Shown: positions 1-7,560 of the stretch, one piece after another
How the letters are laid out: each line of letters opens with the position of its first letter
Numbering within the stretch: the stretch's first letter is position 1
Assembly (NCBI RefSeq): GCF_036663835.1
Contig: NZ_JAXOJT010000001.1
Coordinates: 1,364,001-1,428,000, forward strand
Length of the DNA: 64,000 nt
Direction: 5' to 3'
Source: Sphingomonas sp. LT1P40
GTDB lineage: Bacteria; Pseudomonadota; Alphaproteobacteria; Sphingomonadales; Sphingomonadaceae
Notes under the pieces: generated by a model
The model's database searches: none
Seen by the model: only the letters and a program-made list of their open reading frames with translations
What the model was told of the DNA's origin: nothing
Position numbers and translations under genes: made by a program

Positions 1-45
1 GATTAGTTCGATAACACAGCTTGAAATCCGTATCGCCATTCCCAT
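1..45 (-). CDS. 5' end of a divergent gene (partial, runs off the window)
   Basis: An open frame starts at ATG 43-45 (second ATG at 37-39) on the minus strand and stays open to the window edge, 15 codons beginning MGMAIRISS. It is divergent from rluD. JAMM/M67-type metallopeptidases can begin in a similar way and I recall them next to rluD in sphingomonads, but 15 codons cannot establish that; the product is uncertain. Confidence 0.35.
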   Translation of the reverse strand, partial: MGMAIRISSCVIELI

Positions 46-58
46 TTGCCCTAGCAGA

Positions 59-1006
59 ATGAGTCCGGGGGTTGCCACACACGAAGCGCGAATCGCGGAT
101 GCGGCGGATGGCTGGCGGCTGGACCGGGCTTTGGCCGACGCGCTGCCCATTTTCTCGCGCGAACGCATCAAGGCGCTCATCTCCACGGGCAACGTCACCG
201 GCCCCGATGGCCTCGTGCGCGATCCCAAGAAAAAAGCACCCGGCGGCGCGCTGTTCATCCTGAACGTCCCCGCCCCGGCCGAGGCGCATAACGAACCGCA
301 GGACATCGCCCTGAACGTGGTGTTCGAGGACGAACATCTCATCGTGATCGACAAACAGGCCGGTCTCGTCGTCCACCCCGCCGCGGGGAATTTCGACGGC
401 ACCCTCGTCAACGCGCTCCTCCATCATTGCCACGGCAGCCTCTCGGGCATCGGTGGCGTCGCCCGTCCCGGCATCGTCCACCGCATCGACAAGGATACGT
501 CCGGCCTGATGGTCGCCGCCAAGACCGATCGCGCGCATGTCGGCCTCGCCCGTCAGTTCAAGGCGCATACGATCGACCGCCGCTACAAGGCGATCGTCTC
601 CGGCCGACCGAAAACGTCAGGCGGAACCATCGATGCCCCCCTTGCGCGATCGCCGCAGAACCGCAAAAAGATTGCCATTGTTTCAGGCGGCAAACGCGCG
701 GTGACGCACTGGACACTGACGAAACCGCTGCATGAAGCCGCTCTGGTCGAGTGTCGGCTGGAAACCGGGCGCACGCATCAGGTGCGCGTACACATGGCGT
801 CGATCGATCACCCGTTGATCGGCGACCCGGTTTATGGTAGAACGAAGAAGGAACACAGGCAGGCACTGGAAACCCTGGGTTTCCATCGTCAGGCCTTACA
901 CGCGGCGCATTTGGGGTTTATCCACCCTCTGAATAGCCACGCTTTGGCGTTCGATAGCGAAATGCCTGCGGACATGCAGGAACTGTTCGATACGCTCCTC
1001 GTATAG
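59..1006 (+). CDS. rluD: 23S rRNA pseudouridine synthase, RluD type
   Basis: A 315-residue protein of the RluA/RluD family, which isomerises uridines of 23S rRNA (positions 1911/1915/1917 in E. coli) to pseudouridine during large-subunit assembly. An S4-like RNA-binding segment covers about residues 18-70. The catalytic motif HRIDKDTSG lies near residue 140-148 and carries the active-site Asp. The C-terminal RTHQVRVH and PLIGDPVYG motifs are present. The ATG at 59 has only a weak Shine-Dalgarno sequence (AGCAGA). The rpoH gene follows about 100 bp downstream on the same strand. Family assignment is secure; RluD rather than another RluA paralogue rests on the S4 domain, length and context. Confidence 0.93.
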   Translation: MSPGVATHEARIADAADGWRLDRALADALPIFSRERIKALISTGNVTGPDGLVRDPKKKAPGGALFILNVPAPAEAHNEPQDIALNVVFEDEHLIVIDKQAGLVVHPAAGNFDGTLVNALLHHCHGSLSGIGGVARPGIVHRIDKDTSGLMVAAKTDRAHVGLARQFKAHTIDRRYKAIVSGRPKTSGGTIDAPLARSPQNRKKIAIVSGGKRAVTHWTLTKPLHEAALVECRLETGRTHQVRVHMASIDHPLIGDPVYGRTKKEHRQALETLGFHRQALHAAHLGFIHPLNSHALAFDSEMPADMQELFDTLLV

Positions 1007-1053
1007 ATGTGAGCGCTTAGATTTTTACCGACTCGTCCATCCGGAGGGTCACC

Positions 1054-1089
1054 ATGCCAACCTCGCCGCAACAGGGGGGAAGGCACTAG
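1054..1089 (+). other. possible leader peptide ORF upstream of rpoH
   Basis: ATG at 1054 opens an 11-codon frame (MPTSPQQGGRH, stop TAG 1087-1089) with a good Shine-Dalgarno sequence GGAGGG at 1043-1048, five bases upstream. It ends 18 bp before the rpoH start. It could be a regulatory uORF, or the GGAGGG could be coincidental. Nothing else supports translation. Confidence 0.3.
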
Positions 1090-1107
1090 AAAGGGAGTAT
1101 TTAGATC

Positions 1108-2013
1108 ATGGCAAGCGGAAGCAACGTCCCCTCGACGATCCCCGCACTTGGCGGTGAGCAAAGCCTCAACCGCTATCTCGCCGAGATCAAGAAGTTTCCG
1201 ATCCTCGCGCCCGAGCAGGAATATATGCTCGCCAAGCGCTTTGAGGAGCATGGCGACACCGACGCCGCGGCGCAGCTGGTGACCTCGCATCTTCGCCTCG
1301 TGGCCAAGATCGCGATGGGGTATCGCGGCTATGGTCTGCCCGTGTCCGAGCTGATTTCCGAGGGCAATATCGGCCTGATGCAGGGCGTGAAGAAGTTCGA
1401 GGCCGATCGCGGCTTCCGCCTCGCCACCTATGCGATGTGGTGGATTCGCGCGTCGATTCAGGAATTCATCCTGCGCAGCTGGTCGCTGGTGAAGATGGGC
1501 ACCACCGCCGCGCAGAAAAAGCTGTTCTTCAATCTGCGCCGGATGAAGGCCAAGCTCGACGCGTTCGAGGATGGCGACCTGACGCCCGAACATCTGACCA
1601 AGATCGCCACCGATCTGGGCGTGACCGAGGATGAGGTCACGTCGATGAACCGCCGCATGGCGATGGGCGGTGATACGTCGCTCAACGTGCCGATGCGTGA
1701 GGATGGCGACGGTCAGTGGCAGGATTGGCTGCAGGACGACGCGCCGTTGCAGGATACGGTCGTCGCTGAGGCGCAGGAGGCGGATGTGCGCCACACCATG
1801 CTGACCGAGGCGATGGACGATCTCAACGAGCGTGAACAGCACATCCTGACCGAACGCCGCCTGACCGACGATCCCAAGACGCTGGAGGAACTGAGCCAGG
1901 TTTATGGCGTCAGCCGTGAGCGCGTTCGCCAGATCGAGGTGCGCGCATTCGAGAAGCTGCAAAAGGCGATGATGCGGCTTGCGGGCGACCGGCGCTTGCT
2001 CGCTGTCGGCTGA
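1108..2013 (+). CDS. rpoH: heat-shock sigma factor RpoH (sigma-32)
   Basis: A 301-residue group 3 sigma factor that directs RNA polymerase to heat-shock promoters. Region 2 is complete, with the region 2.4 segment YAMWWIRASIQEFILRSW. The RpoH box QKKLFFNLR at about residues 136-144 distinguishes it from RpoD and RpoS. The region 4 helix-turn-helix (YGVSRERVRQIEVRAFEKL) is near the C-terminus. AAGGGAG precedes the ATG. It follows rluD and precedes mtgA. Length matches alphaproteobacterial RpoH. No CIRCE-like inverted repeat is visible upstream. Confidence 0.97.
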   Translation: MASGSNVPSTIPALGGEQSLNRYLAEIKKFPILAPEQEYMLAKRFEEHGDTDAAAQLVTSHLRLVAKIAMGYRGYGLPVSELISEGNIGLMQGVKKFEADRGFRLATYAMWWIRASIQEFILRSWSLVKMGTTAAQKKLFFNLRRMKAKLDAFEDGDLTPEHLTKIATDLGVTEDEVTSMNRRMAMGGDTSLNVPMREDGDGQWQDWLQDDAPLQDTVVAEAQEADVRHTMLTEAMDDLNEREQHILTERRLTDDPKTLEELSQVYGVSRERVRQIEVRAFEKLQKAMMRLAGDRRLLAVG

Positions 2014-2031
2014 TCGGCCAGATCACCGGCG

Positions 2032-2913
2032 ATGACCAATCGCCGAATTCCTGATGACCAACCCGCACCGGGCGGCAGCGATGGCAACATCCAGCGCGCC
2101 TCCCCGTCCGACTGGCCCGCGCCGACCCCGCCGGTCGCGCGGGTCAAGTCGCCCGTTGTGACCACCCGTGACGCCGGCCCCCCCCCTCCCTTGAAGCCAG
2201 CTGCAAAGAAGAAGGCGAAACCGCGCCGCCCGCTGGGTCGCAGGCTGACCGTCGCGGCGGGCAAGGGGCTGCTGCTGTTCGTCGTCGGATCGGTGCTGTG
2301 GGTGACGCTGTACCGCTTCGTCCCCCCGCCCTTTACCTTTACGATGGCGGGCGACGTTCTCGCCGGGCATGGCGCGACCAAATATTGGGTGCCGATCGAG
2401 CGGATCGATCCCGACATGGCCCGGGCGGCGATCGCAGCGGAGGACTCCAGCTTCTGCACGCACAGCGGTTTCGATTATGATTCGATCGCCGCCGCGATGC
2501 TGCGCAACGCTCAGGGCGGGAAAGTGCTGCGCGGCGGATCGACGATCAGCCAGCAGACCGCGAAGAATGCCTTTCTGTGGCAGGGCGGCGGCTTTTTCCG
2601 CAAGGGGCTGGAGTCCTGGTTCACCGTGTTGATAGAACTGATCTGGTCGAAGCAGCGGATCATGGAAGTCTATCTCAACATCGCAGAGACCGGCATCGGC
2701 ACCTATGGCGCGGAGGCCGGGGCGCAACGCTATTTCAAGCACGGCGCGTCGAACCTGACCCGCGCCGAGGCGGCCCGGATCGCCGCCGTCCTTCCGCTTC
2801 CGAAAAAAAGGGCGGGTGCCGCCCCGCAAGGCTTCACCCGCCGCTATGGCAATTCGATCGCCCGCCGCATCGCCGTCGTCCATAACGACGGTCTCGATAG
2901 CTGCGTGCGCTAG
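2032..2913 (+). CDS. mtgA: monofunctional biosynthetic peptidoglycan transglycosylase
   Basis: A 293-residue GT51 glycosyltransferase that polymerises lipid II into glycan strands at the periplasmic face of the inner membrane. A Pro/Lys/Arg-rich cytoplasmic tail of about 75 residues is followed by one membrane anchor (about 76-95). The GT51 motifs are in order: AAEDSSF with the catalytic Glu near residue 137, GGSTISQQTAKN, and the KQRIMEVYLN segment with its Glu. No transpeptidase domain follows, so this is MtgA rather than a class A PBP. It ends three bases before the convergent small membrane gene. Confidence 0.95.
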   Translation: MTNRRIPDDQPAPGGSDGNIQRASPSDWPAPTPPVARVKSPVVTTRDAGPPPPLKPAAKKKAKPRRPLGRRLTVAAGKGLLLFVVGSVLWVTLYRFVPPPFTFTMAGDVLAGHGATKYWVPIERIDPDMARAAIAAEDSSFCTHSGFDYDSIAAAMLRNAQGGKVLRGGSTISQQTAKNAFLWQGGGFFRKGLESWFTVLIELIWSKQRIMEVYLNIAETGIGTYGAEAGAQRYFKHGASNLTRAEAARIAAVLPLPKKRAGAAPQGFTRRYGNSIARRIAVVHNDGLDSCVR

Positions 2914-2916
2914 AAA

Positions 2917-3177
2917 TCAGTCCTTCGGCGTCGACTTGTCGATCGCGTCGCCAGCCTTCTCCGCCGTATCGCCAACGCTCTTCGCCGCCTCGGCGATGGC
3001 GTCGTCCTTCTTGGTTTCGCTGCTGTTCTGGCTGAGGAAGTAGAAGCCGCCGACCACAACGATCACCAGCGCGATGATCCCCAGGATCAATCCGCCGCCG
3101 CCGCCGCGGCGCTCGACCACAGTCGTGGTGTGAGTCGGTGTTTCAACGCGCGTTGCTTCGGTCCGGTCGTCACTCAT
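2917..3177 (-). CDS. small single-span membrane protein, function unknown
   Basis: An 86-residue protein beginning MSDDRTEATRVETP. I chose the ATG at 3177 because AGGGAGATGC lies directly upstream; an upstream in-frame start would add 14 residues but lacks a ribosome site. A charged Thr-rich N-terminus precedes a poly-Gly stretch and one hydrophobic segment (GLILGIIALVIVVVGGFYFL). The C-terminal third is a Lys/Glu/Ala-rich predicted helix resembling small stress or apolipoprotein-like proteins. I cannot name it. Confidence 0.72.
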   Translation of the reverse strand: MSDDRTEATRVETPTHTTTVVERRGGGGGLILGIIALVIVVVGGFYFLSQNSSETKKDDAIAEAAKSVGDTAEKAGDAIDKSTPKD

Positions 3178-3263
3178 CTTGCATCTCCCTAAAGACTTGG
3201 ATTGGCGAGAAAACGACACGCAGAACCGATTGTTCCCGTTGTGTAATGTTCAGCTTTATGTGG

Positions 3264-3345
3264 CGGTGCCAGCCCGCTCCCCCACCCGGCCACCCATCAA
3301 GATATACTGAAGTGGGTGGCCGGGTGGGGGAGCGGGCCGGCACCG
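3264..3345. repeat. 82-bp near-perfect palindrome, copy 1 of a dispersed repeat
   Basis: Arms 3264-3296 and 3313-3345 are 33 bp each and complementary except for one base, with a 16-base loop. The inner 25 bp of each arm is identical to the arms of a second palindrome at 37726-37790. It lies downstream of the minus-strand ybaB and upstream of the small membrane gene, so it may act as the ybaB transcript end. A short flanking sequence (GCGCATCC then CAAAC) also recurs beside copy 2. Confidence 0.85.
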
Positions 3346-3379
3346 TCCGGGTGCGCATCGCGCATCCGCAAACGAGCGT

Positions 3380-3703
3380 TCAGAAAGGCAGCTTGAACCC
3401 CGGCGGCAACGGGATGCCACTCGACATCTTCGACATTTCCGCCTGCGCCGCCACATCGGCCTTGACCCGCGCATCGTTCAGCGCGGCAGCCACCAGATCT
3501 TCCAGCATCTGCTTCTCGCTAGGCGCGAGCAGCGACTCATCGATATCGACGCCGATGATCCGGCCCTTGGCGGTCGCCTTGACCTTCACCAACCCGCCGC
3601 CCGATGCGCCCTGCACCTCGATCCCGTCGAGATTGGCCTGTGCCTTTTGCAGTTCGTCCTGAACGTTCTGCGCCATCGCCATGATGTCTTCGATGCTCTT
3701 CAT
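3380..3703 (-). CDS. ybaB: nucleoid-associated protein, YbaB/EbfC family
   Basis: A 107-residue protein of the YbaB/EbfC family, small dimeric DNA-binding proteins. Visible features are the N-terminal helix rich in Gln/Ala (MAQNVQDELQKAQANLDGIE), the central beta segment with GGGLVKV and a second helix around DLVAAALNDA. Its ATG overlaps the dnaX stop by 4 bp, so the two are translationally coupled, the usual dnaX-ybaB arrangement. recR, often the next gene, is not present here. Confidence 0.93.
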   Translation of the reverse strand: MKSIEDIMAMAQNVQDELQKAQANLDGIEVQGASGGGLVKVKATAKGRIIGVDIDESLLAPSEKQMLEDLVAAALNDARVKADVAAQAEMSKMSSGIPLPPGFKLPF

Positions 3704-5316
3704 GCTCGCTTCCTGTCTTGGGTCCAGCCGATCAATTCGGCGTCGGGAAATGCTTCAAGTGCCGCCGCGACCACTGGAGAACGTAGCACTGCGTCCCGCT
3801 CCGCCGTCGCCTCGGCCGCCTTGATCTCGGCCAGCGTCTCGCCGCCCGGTGCGTCGGTCACCTTCAGCGACCATTGCTTACCCAGCAACCGCCGCACCGC
3901 CTGCTCGAAATCGCGTACCAGATCGGCGGGTAGCCCGTTGCTGCTGACCTCAATCACCGGCGCTTCAAACGAAATAACCCGCATCAGGTTGCGTGCACGC
4001 GCGGCGACATGATGATCCTGCACACCCTCCAGCCTCTCCAGCAACTCGGCCAGATCGCGCGGTGCAGGCGCTTCGGCGGGTGCAGATGGCAAGGAAGGCG
4101 CGGCACCACCCACCGGCATCCCGTCGGCGATCTTGCGCGCCAGCTCACCCGGATCGGGCAAAGTCGAAGCATGAATCACCCGCAGCAACGCCATTTCGCA
4201 CGCCTCGATCGGCAGCGCCGCGCGCGCGACCTCGTCATGTCCCTTCAGCAACAACTGCCACAGCCGGTGCAGCGCCGGAAAGCCCAGCTTCGCCGCCCAT
4301 TCGGCCAGCGCCGCCGTCTCCTCCGCCGCCTGTCCCGGCATGCCCTCATTACCCAGTCGGGCGAGAGTCACGCGGTGCACCGTCTCCAGCAACGATTTCA
4401 GCACCGCCTGCGGATCGACGCCCAGATCATATTGTCCGCGCAATGCCGCCAGCGCGCCAACCGCATCCCCCGCGATCACCAGCCCGAACAGGTCGCGGAT
4501 CGCGTTGCGGTCGGACAGCCCCAGCATCTCTCGCACGGCGTCGGCGGTGACTGCCCCACCCTCCATACCCGCATGCGCGATCGCCTGATCCAGAATCGAC
4601 AGCCCGTCGCGCGCCGACCCTTCCGCCGCCCGCGCGATCATCGCCAGCGCCTCCGGCTCCGCCTCCGCGCCCTCCGCCGCCGTCACATGCGCAAAATGCT
4701 CTGCCAGCGCGGCCGCCGAAATCCGCCGCAGATCGAACCGCTGGCACCGCGACAGCACCGTCACCGGCACCTTTTGCACCTCGGTCGTGGCGAACAGGAA
4801 TTTCACATGCCCCGGGGGCTCCTCCAGCGTCTTCAGCAATGCGTTGAACGCATTCTTCGACAGCATGTGAACTTCGTCGATGATGTAGATCTTATAGCGC
4901 GCCGACACCGCCGCATAACGCGACGCATCGATGATCTCACGGACGTCATCGACGCCGGTATGGCTGGCAGCATCCATCTCGATCACATCGATATGCCGCC
5001 CCTCGGCAATCGCGCGACACGGCTCGCACACCCCGCATGGGTCGATCGTCGGCCCGCCCTGCTCGTCCGGCCCGATGCAATTGAGCGCCTTGGCAATCAG
5101 CCGCGCGGTCGACGTCTTGCCGACCCCGCGCACCCCGGTCAGCAGGAATGCATGCGCCAGCCGGTCGCGCCTAATGGCGTTCCCCAGCGTCTGCACCATC
5201 GCATCCTGCCCGATCAGCTCGGCAAAGGTCTGCGGCCGGTATTTGCGCGCAAGCACGCGATACGCCGCGTCTTTGGGCTGGGGCGGTTCGTCTAGGCCAA
5301 GGAAGGAATCGGACAT
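3700..5316 (-). CDS. dnaX: DNA polymerase III subunit gamma/tau
   Basis: A 538-residue clamp-loader ATPase. The Walker A motif GVRGVGKTS is at about residues 61-69. The four-Cys zinc module (CIGPDEQGG onward to CGVCEPC) follows near residues 79-95. Walker B (IYIIDEVHML), sensor 1 (FATTE) and the SRC arginine-finger motif are present. The start is placed at MSDSF because AGAAGGGACG precedes that ATG; an upstream GTG would add six residues. The C-terminal tau-like region is short for the family. I saw no A-rich slippery heptamer for a programmed frameshift. Confidence 0.96.
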   Translation of the reverse strand: MSDSFLGLDEPPQPKDAAYRVLARKYRPQTFAELIGQDAMVQTLGNAIRRDRLAHAFLLTGVRGVGKTSTARLIAKALNCIGPDEQGGPTIDPCGVCEPCRAIAEGRHIDVIEMDAASHTGVDDVREIIDASRYAAVSARYKIYIIDEVHMLSKNAFNALLKTLEEPPGHVKFLFATTEVQKVPVTVLSRCQRFDLRRISAAALAEHFAHVTAAEGAEAEPEALAMIARAAEGSARDGLSILDQAIAHAGMEGGAVTADAVREMLGLSDRNAIRDLFGLVIAGDAVGALAALRGQYDLGVDPQAVLKSLLETVHRVTLARLGNEGMPGQAAEETAALAEWAAKLGFPALHRLWQLLLKGHDEVARAALPIEACEMALLRVIHASTLPDPGELARKIADGMPVGGAAPSLPSAPAEAPAPRDLAELLERLEGVQDHHVAARARNLMRVISFEAPVIEVSSNGLPADLVRDFEQAVRRLLGKQWSLKVTDAPGGETLAEIKAAEATAERDAVLRSPVVAAALEAFPDAELIGWTQDRKRA

Positions 5317-5364
5317 CGTCCCTTCTCTAGCCACCCGTGCGCCCGTTGTCGAAATGTTCGGTGC

Positions 5365-5949
5365 CTATTGGACCGCCGTGGTGCCCCAGTTGGAATGCGG
5401 CAGCAGATGAGTCACATAGACGATATACTGAGCCACCTCGATGCCGAGCAGTGTAAGATCTGCACGTCGGGATTTCGTGAACAGCAACGCGATCAGCGGT
5501 ACCCAATAGATCGCGAGCCAGAAGTAAAACCAGGTGTCGTCAAGCGTCGGTGTATGCCGCGACAGGCTTTGCGCCGTGCTAACGACATTGGCAAAGATCA
5601 CTCCGCCCAGCACGATACGCTTGTGACGCCAATAATGGTCGTCAAGCGATGCCCACTCGTCGGCTTGACGGGGAAAAATGAGCGCGGCCGCCAGAAAATA
5701 GCTTACGGCCAGGGCCAGAGCGCCAAACATCACACCCCACGAAACCGTGACCCATTCCCGCGCGGCCCACGCCCACAACCAAAAACTGGTAATATCGAAC
5801 AGGACGAAGATCGCGAGCGCCGGCGTGAGCAGCCCCATGGCAATGCGTTTTCGCGCGCCGACGGCATCTGCCATCTTCGTTGCGACTTCGACCACCGTCA
5901 GGCCCAGCAGCAAGCCGTAGAAAGAGAAGAAGAACTCGAATTCGCTCAT
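5365..5949 (-). CDS. four- to five-span membrane protein, function unknown
   Basis: A 194-residue protein beginning MSEFEFFFSFYGLLLG. The ATG at 5949 is preferred because a G-rich run lies just before it; an upstream GTG would add four residues. Four or five hydrophobic segments are visible, with Trp-rich stretches (FWLWAWAAREW) and a conserved-looking HYWRHKR loop. It lies between ffs and dnaX on the same strand. No family recognised. Confidence 0.75.
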   Translation of the reverse strand: MSEFEFFFSFYGLLLGLTVVEVATKMADAVGARKRIAMGLLTPALAIFVLFDITSFWLWAWAAREWVTVSWGVMFGALALAVSYFLAAALIFPRQADEWASLDDHYWRHKRIVLGGVIFANVVSTAQSLSRHTPTLDDTWFYFWLAIYWVPLIALLFTKSRRADLTLLGIEVAQYIVYVTHLLPHSNWGTTAVQ

Positions 5950-5997
5950 GCCGCCCCCCACAGGAGCTGTCTGGCAGAATCGGTTCGTCTAGAAAAG

Positions 5998-6091
5998 GTG
6001 GGAGCCGGGACGACCCGACACGAATATCGTTACGGCTGCTTCCTTCCGGATCTGACCGGGTTGGCGACGGCATCGTCCGCCCGACTCCCAC
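5998..6091 (-). ncRNA. ffs: signal recognition particle RNA (4.5S, bacterial small type)
   Basis: On the minus strand the universally conserved SRP domain IV core is present: GGTCAGATCCGGAAGGAAGC, with the asymmetric loop and GGAA tetraloop region. The ends pair: 6080-6091 is complementary to 5998-6009 with a single G-U, giving a closed hairpin of about 94 nt, the expected size. It binds Ffh for co-translational targeting. A promoter-like sequence lies at 6096-6124. Confidence 0.93.
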
Positions 6092-6095
6092 GGCG

Positions 6096-6124
6096 CATAT
6101 GGGGGAAGTGCGTGCGGGACGCAA
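6096..6124 (-). promoter_or_regulatory. probable ffs promoter
   Basis: Reading the minus strand, TTGCGT (6119-6124) and CATATG (6096-6101) are separated by exactly 17 bp, and the -10 lies four bases before the first paired base of ffs. It falls in the short gap after the parE-like frame. Confidence 0.5.
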
Positions 6125-6126
6125 GA

Positions 6127-6423
6127 TCAGCCGAGATGACGACGCTCGTCCATTGCGGCGTGGAGGATACGGATAATGTGAAGGCTACGTCCACGAACTT
6201 GAAACACGATTGCGTGACTGCCGATTACCCATCGACGGCAGGGGCGCCCCCGAATTAGCCGCCACGATCCGAAATCTGGATGTTCACGCAGCAACGTAAT
6301 CGACGCGACCAGTTTTTCATAATAGCTGTCGGCTTGATCGACGCCCCATTCGCGCGCACTGTAAAGCCAGATACCGGTCAGATCGCGCTCCGCCCGCCGA
6401 GAAATGTCTAATCGGAGCGGTAT
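6127..6423 (-). CDS. ParE/RelE-superfamily toxin frame without a standard start codon
   Basis: Reading back from TGA at 6127-6129, an open frame encodes an intact ParE-like protein of about 92-98 residues: RLDISRRAERDL, then IWLYSAREWGV, RRWVIGSHAIVFQV and HIIRILHAAMDERRHL at the C-terminus. It overlaps the 3' end of the antitoxin gene, as in parDE operons. No ATG, GTG or TTG exists between the upstream in-frame stop and the conserved region. The ATA at 6421-6423 sits where ATG would give the usual MPLRL start. Either a non-canonical start (ATA, ATC or ATT) is used or the toxin is disabled. Confidence 0.72.
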   Translation of the reverse strand: MPLRLDISRRAERDLTGIWLYSAREWGVDQADSYYEKLVASITLLREHPDFGSWRLIRGRPCRRWVIGSHAIVFQVRGRSLHIIRILHAAMDERRHLG

Positions 6424-6659
6424 TTCGATCTCGCCTCATTCAACAGCTTTACGGGATCGAATGGCACATAACCGCTTGCCTCGCCTTCTTCGATCGCAGC
6501 CTCAAGCTCGGGGGTGACTTCCCAATCACCCTCCGCACCCAAATCAGCCCGAATCAAGTTGCGGATATAGTCGCTGACATCTGCGTAAAGTCCGTCACGG
6601 ACGTGCGACTCGACGAGCGTTTTCATGTTGTCCGGCACTGAGATTTGCATCGTTGCCAT
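6408..6659 (-). CDS. ParD-like ribbon-helix-helix antitoxin
   Basis: An 83-residue protein with an N-terminal ribbon-helix-helix DNA-binding segment (MQISVPDNMKTLVESHV onward to DYIRNLIRADL) and an acidic C-terminal tail (ELEAAIEEGEASG) that would wrap the toxin. The start at 6659 (MATMQIS) has AAGGAA nine bases upstream. The toxin-like frame overlaps its 3' end. Family knowledge: ParD-type antitoxins neutralise ParE gyrase poisons and repress their own operon. Confidence 0.85.
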   Translation of the reverse strand: MATMQISVPDNMKTLVESHVRDGLYADVSDYIRNLIRADLGAEGDWEVTPELEAAIEEGEASGYVPFDPVKLLNEARSKYRSD

Positions 6660-6693
6660 ACCCAAACATTCCTTACCGCAGCACCCTTGTCAA

Positions 6694-7560
6694 TTACGCG
6701 AACAACGCCCCGACCAGCGCCCCGACCTTCGCATGCGCCGCGTTCGCCTTTGCCCCGTCCAGCCCCGGCGCGTCCAGATAACAGGTCACCAAAATCGGCT
6801 TCCGCCCCGGCGGCGTGGCAATGGCGATGTCGTTGAAATAGCCTTCCCCGCTCGTGCCCGTCTTGTCACCCACCCGCCAGGTCTTGGGCATTCCCGCGCG
6901 CAGCCGCTCCTTGCCGGTCGGCGACGCCTCCATCCAGCCGAGCAGCTTCGCGCGCGACGCGGGCGACAGCGTCTCGCCCAGCAGGATTGCGTTGAGCATC
7001 CACAGCATCGCCATCGGCGTCGTGGTATCCCGCACCTCACCGCCACGCACGATATTGAGCGAAGGCTCGTCCCGATCCGACCGGCTGATCGCATCCCCGG
7101 TCGAGCGAATGAACTTGGTCAGCCCGCGCGGCCCCGAAATCTGGCCGAACACCAGATTCGCGGCGGCATTGTCGCTCATCACCACCGCCGCCTCCAGCAA
7201 CGCCTCGATCGACAGCGCCCCCTTTGCCAGATTGGCCTTCACCACCGGCGCATAGTCCAGCAGATCGGCCTCCCCGAACCGAATTTCCCGCTTCAGGTCG
7301 ATCTCGCCCCGATCGGCACGCGCCAGCACGGCGGCGGCCAGCGGCACCTTGAACGTCGAGCACATCGCAAAGCGCGCCTCGGCCCCGTCGAAGTAACGCC
7401 GCCCGGTCTCGCTGTCATACACCGCCACGCCAATCCGCCCGCCAGTCTCCTCACGGATGCGGTCGAGCACGCTCTTCTTCTGAGCAACAGCGGGGAGCGC
7501 GGCCAGCATGGCGGCCCCGGCGATCAACTGGCGGCGACCAAGGGTCCTGAAATCGTTCAT
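6694..7560 (-). CDS. bla: class A serine beta-lactamase
   Basis: A 288-residue secreted beta-lactamase. A twin-arginine-like signal (GRRQLIAGAAMLAALPAVA) occupies residues 8-26. The class A active-site motifs are complete and in order: STFK with Ser near residue 68, SDN (VVMSDNAAAN), the omega loop RDEPSLN with the general-base Glu, and KTG (DKTGTSG). A Cys precedes the STFK Ser, but the Ambler 238 position is Ser, so the carbapenemase-type disulfide is absent. The start overlaps the ferredoxin stop (ATGATGA), making it the last gene of an operon with two cysteine desulfurases. Spectrum cannot be read from sequence. Confidence 0.93.
   Translation of the reverse strand: MNDFRTLGRRQLIAGAAMLAALPAVAQKKSVLDRIREETGGRIGVAVYDSETGRRYFDGAEARFAMCSTFKVPLAAAVLARADRGEIDLKREIRFGEADLLDYAPVVKANLAKGALSIEALLEAAVVMSDNAAANLVFGQISGPRGLTKFIRSTGDAISRSDRDEPSLNIVRGGEVRDTTTPMAMLWMLNAILLGETLSPASRAKLLGWMEASPTGKERLRAGMPKTWRVGDKTGTSGEGYFNDIAIATPPGRKPILVTCYLDAPGLDGAKANAAHAKVGALVGALFA

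Noticed and set aside
4009..5295. 428-codon open frame opposite dnaX
   Set aside because: Shadow frame; dnaX has all clamp-loader motifs.
3700..5316. Programmed frameshift producing gamma from dnaX
   Set aside because: No A-rich slippery heptamer with downstream stem was seen.
6694..7560. Carbapenemase-type class A enzyme because of Cys before the STFK Ser
   Set aside because: The partner Cys at Ambler 238 is Ser, so the diagnostic disulfide cannot form; Cys69 alone is common in other class A enzymes.
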